From JAENWH01 sp038248745 (GTDB lineage Bacteria; Bacillota; Clostridia; Peptostreptococcales; Anaerovoracaceae), in assembly GCA_038248745.1 (NCBI GenBank), contig JBBRXC010000001.1, positions 1 through 64,000 on the forward strand: a stretch of 64,000 bases of DNA. The letters run 5' to 3'. The first letter of the stretch is position 1. Every line of letters starts with the position of its first letter. Below, piece by piece: positions 62,370 to 64,000 of this stretch. The translations under genes were made by a program, and so were the position numbers. The notes beneath the pieces were generated by a model, which was not told where the DNA came from, searched no databases, and saw only the letters and a list, made by a program, of their open reading frames with translations.

Positions 62370-63593
62370 TTAATTTGGCATTTCTCCAAGTTCTAAATTG
62401 ATTGTTTCCCTATTGTTATTTCCCTTCCTGATTATTTCAAGCTTGATCGTATCTCCTGATTTATATTTATAAAGATCATTGATCAGCTGGGTCATTGTCT
62501 CTATTTCCTTCTTTTCGATGGCAACGATAATATCACCTTCCTTGATTCCTGCTTTCGCAGCCGGCGATTCTATGAAAATCTGATTAATATATACTCCTTT
62601 TTCTGCTCCCAGTTTTACCTCTGGGTACATCTGCTGATATTCCGCCACGCTACTCCCCTTGATGCCAATATATGCTCTATGAAATTCACCATTTGTTTCA
62701 ATAGCCTCAATAATTGGTTTAGCTGTATTGATTGGAATAGCAAAACCAAGTCCCTCAGCACTCTGTGCTTTTGCAGAATTAATGCCAATCACATTCCCTT
62801 CACTGTTTAAAAGAGGTCCGCCACTGTTTCCTGAATTGATGGAAGCGTCCGTCTGAATTAAATTATCCATGGTTGTCTGAGATTGTCCATTTGCAATCGT
62901 TATAGATCTATTTAAACCACTAATTACTCCCTGCGTCACGCTACTTTCGAAAGACATGCCTAATGGGTTCCCTATAGCTACCGCAAAAGAGCCAACCTTA
63001 ACTTCATTAGAATCACCAAGCGTTGCAGCAGTAAGTTTGTCTGCGGTTATTTTAACGATAGCAAGATCAATACTTTTATCACTCCATAAAACTGTTCCTT
63101 TCACCTCTCTGCCATCAGCAAGTTTAATTTTAAGAGTATCTGCAGAACCGCCTTCCACAACATGCGAATTTGTAAGAATATAACCCTTCTTGTCGACAAT
63201 GATGCCAGTTCCAACGCCTGATACTTCACCATCTTGGTTTCCAAAAATACTTTGATAGGTAACCTTCGTTGTGGTGCTGATCCCTACTACAGAAGGAATC
63301 ACTTTTTCTGCAACTGCCTCTGCTGAACTAACATTATCATTTGGCGTAATAGTAATTTTATTGTACCCCATGGTTTGATTTGCAAAATAAAGTGCTGCCA
63401 TTCCGCCACCGAAACCAGCTCCGGCAGCCAAAAGTACAATCAAAAATATTGCAACAATTTTTTTGGTGATATTATTTTTTCTATTATTTAAATTTATATT
63501 TTCTTTTTCAAACACTATTGGATCCTCATCCTTTACATCATCTTTTATATCTTCTTTTGCATCATCTCGTACATCATCTTTTATATCTTCCAT
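62370..63593 (-). CDS. htrA: HtrA/DegP-like membrane-anchored serine protease
   Basis: A 407-residue protein with an acidic cytoplasmic N-terminus containing repeated Asp-Asp-Val-Lys units, one membrane helix (about residues 45-67), a trypsin-like domain with catalytic His (TNSHVVEGG), Asp (DKSIDLAIVKI) and Ser (NSGNSGGPLLN), and a PDZ domain (about 310-400). It degrades or refolds damaged proteins outside the membrane. A strong AGGAGGG site precedes the start. Confidence 0.95.
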   Translation of the reverse strand: MEDIKDDVRDDAKEDIKDDVKDEDPIVFEKENINLNNRKNNITKKIVAIFLIVLLAAGAGFGGGMAALYFANQTMGYNKITITPNDNVSSAEAVAEKVIPSVVGISTTTKVTYQSIFGNQDGEVSGVGTGIIVDKKGYILTNSHVVEGGSADTLKIKLADGREVKGTVLWSDKSIDLAIVKITADKLTAATLGDSNEVKVGSFAVAIGNPLGMSFESSVTQGVISGLNRSITIANGQSQTTMDNLIQTDASINSGNSGGPLLNSEGNVIGINSAKAQSAEGLGFAIPINTAKPIIEAIETNGEFHRAYIGIKGSSVAEYQQMYPEVKLGAEKGVYINQIFIESPAAKAGIKEGDIIVAIEKKEIETMTQLINDLYKYKSGDTIKLEIIRKGNNNRETINLELGEMPN

Positions 63594-63647
63594 TTTAATA
63601 CCCTCCTACTAATTAATTTTGCTTTATTTTCTCATTTAAATGTGTTG

Positions 63648-63676
63648 ATTTTATGATGATTTTGCGCTTAATACAA
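63648..63676 (-). promoter_or_regulatory. Promoter of htrA
   Basis: TTGTAT and TAAAAT with a 17-base spacer on the minus strand, 55 bases before the start codon. Confidence 0.5.
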
Positions 63677-63777
63677 AATATTTTTCATAATTCCATTAAA
63701 ATTAATATCATTTACTATTTTTATATGGTTTTTGGGAATATATATACGGACATTCCCATTTATTAGCCAGCGCTCAA

Positions 63778-63806
63778 TTGAGTTTAACACTTTTAGATGT
63801 TACAAT
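63778..63806 (+). promoter_or_regulatory. Promoter of the GNAT gene
   Basis: TTGAGT and TACAAT are 17 bases apart, about 50 bases before the start codon. Confidence 0.6.
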
Positions 63807-63855
63807 AATTTTATAAACCACCCTTAGACATAAATTTAAAGAATGGAAGGTAATT

Positions 63856-64000
63856 ATGATGAATGAGTATTTCGAAACACCTGTAAAGGATTTCAAAATT
63901 AGATTTGCTGAAGTCGAGGATATACCGTTGATTCTTGAGTTCATAAAAAATTTGGCTGATTATGAACATATGCTAAACGAAGTAGTTGCTACAGAAGAAA
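63856..64000 (+). CDS. GNAT family N-acetyltransferase (partial, N-terminus only)
   Basis: An open frame from ATG 63856 (or 63859) runs off the right edge after 48 codons. It reads FKIRFAEVEDIPLILEFIKN then LADYEHM. The AEVEDIPLIL...IKNLADYE pattern is typical of the first strand and helix of diamine/spermidine-type GNAT acetyltransferases. GGAAGG precedes the start. Confidence 0.75.
   Translation, partial: MMNEYFETPVKDFKIRFAEVEDIPLILEFIKNLADYEHMLNEVVATEE

Noticed and set aside
1..64000. tRNA, rRNA, prophage or insertion-sequence genes
   Set aside because: No cloverleaf, rRNA-like stretch, transposase, integrase or phage structural gene was recognised.

Overview
The window is AT-rich, densely coded bacterial DNA from a low-GC Gram-positive anaerobe, most likely class Clostridia. 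The evidence is AGGAGG-type ribosome binding sites, a sigI-rsgI pair, a DUF3842 protein, an ACT/PFL (UPF0237/UPF0210) pair, desulfoferrodoxin, and a 4-hydroxybutyryl-CoA dehydratase-type [4Fe-4S]/FAD enzyme. I cannot name the genus from sequence alone. No rRNA, tRNA, CRISPR array, prophage or insertion sequence was seen; the region looks like ordinary chromosome.

Layout. 1-1010: 5' part of an acetate transporter gene (reads off the left edge) and its complex promoter, then intergenic repeats. 1011-5874 (minus): GH26-like secreted glycosidase, corrinoid adenosyltransferase and two FAD oxidoreductases. 6011-14731: a metallophosphoesterase (plus), then a minus-strand housekeeping run HdeD-like, Usp, dnaE, pyk, a small membrane protein and typA. 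14872-27307: a methyltransferase (plus), then minus-strand DUF2207/LemA, ung, an ABC-F protein, a flavodoxin-like pair, AlkD, an OpuC-type osmolyte importer, GIY-YIG, MscL, DUF188 and YczE-like genes. 27397-33066 (plus): EamA, FdhD-like, MobA, DUF6873, an Elp3-like radical SAM protein, ACT and PFL proteins. 33373-40738 (minus): DUF1836, AI-2E, then a compact flavin-based extracellular electron transfer (FLEET/EET) locus. 40997-51109: desulfoferrodoxin, nitroreductase, AbfD-like enzyme, DUF3842, bioY, ClC, UvsE and a MacAB-type exporter. 51353-55680: baeRF-like protein with a tiny basic peptide, rsgI, sigI and an unrecognised protein. 55826-61916: glutathione peroxidase, then a five- or six-gene operon led by citrate synthase and CoA-disulfide reductase-rhodanese. 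62370-64000: HtrA protease and the start of a GNAT gene.

The three most notable points are these. (1) The six-gene block 35180-40738 (Ndh2 with C-terminal membrane domain, polyprenyl synthase, EetA-like, EetB-like, FMN-binding lipoprotein, ApbE) matches the Listeria-type extracellular electron transfer system, but has no dmkA or flavin importer here. (2) The leader of the citrate synthase operon contains a convincing ydaO/yuaA (cyclic di-AMP) riboswitch with its own promoter and intrinsic terminator, an unusual target for this class. (3) A 31-bp hairpin-forming intergenic repeat occurs six times at three loci (about 1.0, 33.2 and 62.2 kb). Each locus also carries a palindrome built on DnaA-box-like TTATCCACA/TTGTCCACA, and one repeat copy has a compensatory base-pair change.

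Start codons were moved from the longest possible ORF to internal starts wherever a good ribosome binding site and domain boundaries supported it. These cases are noted.
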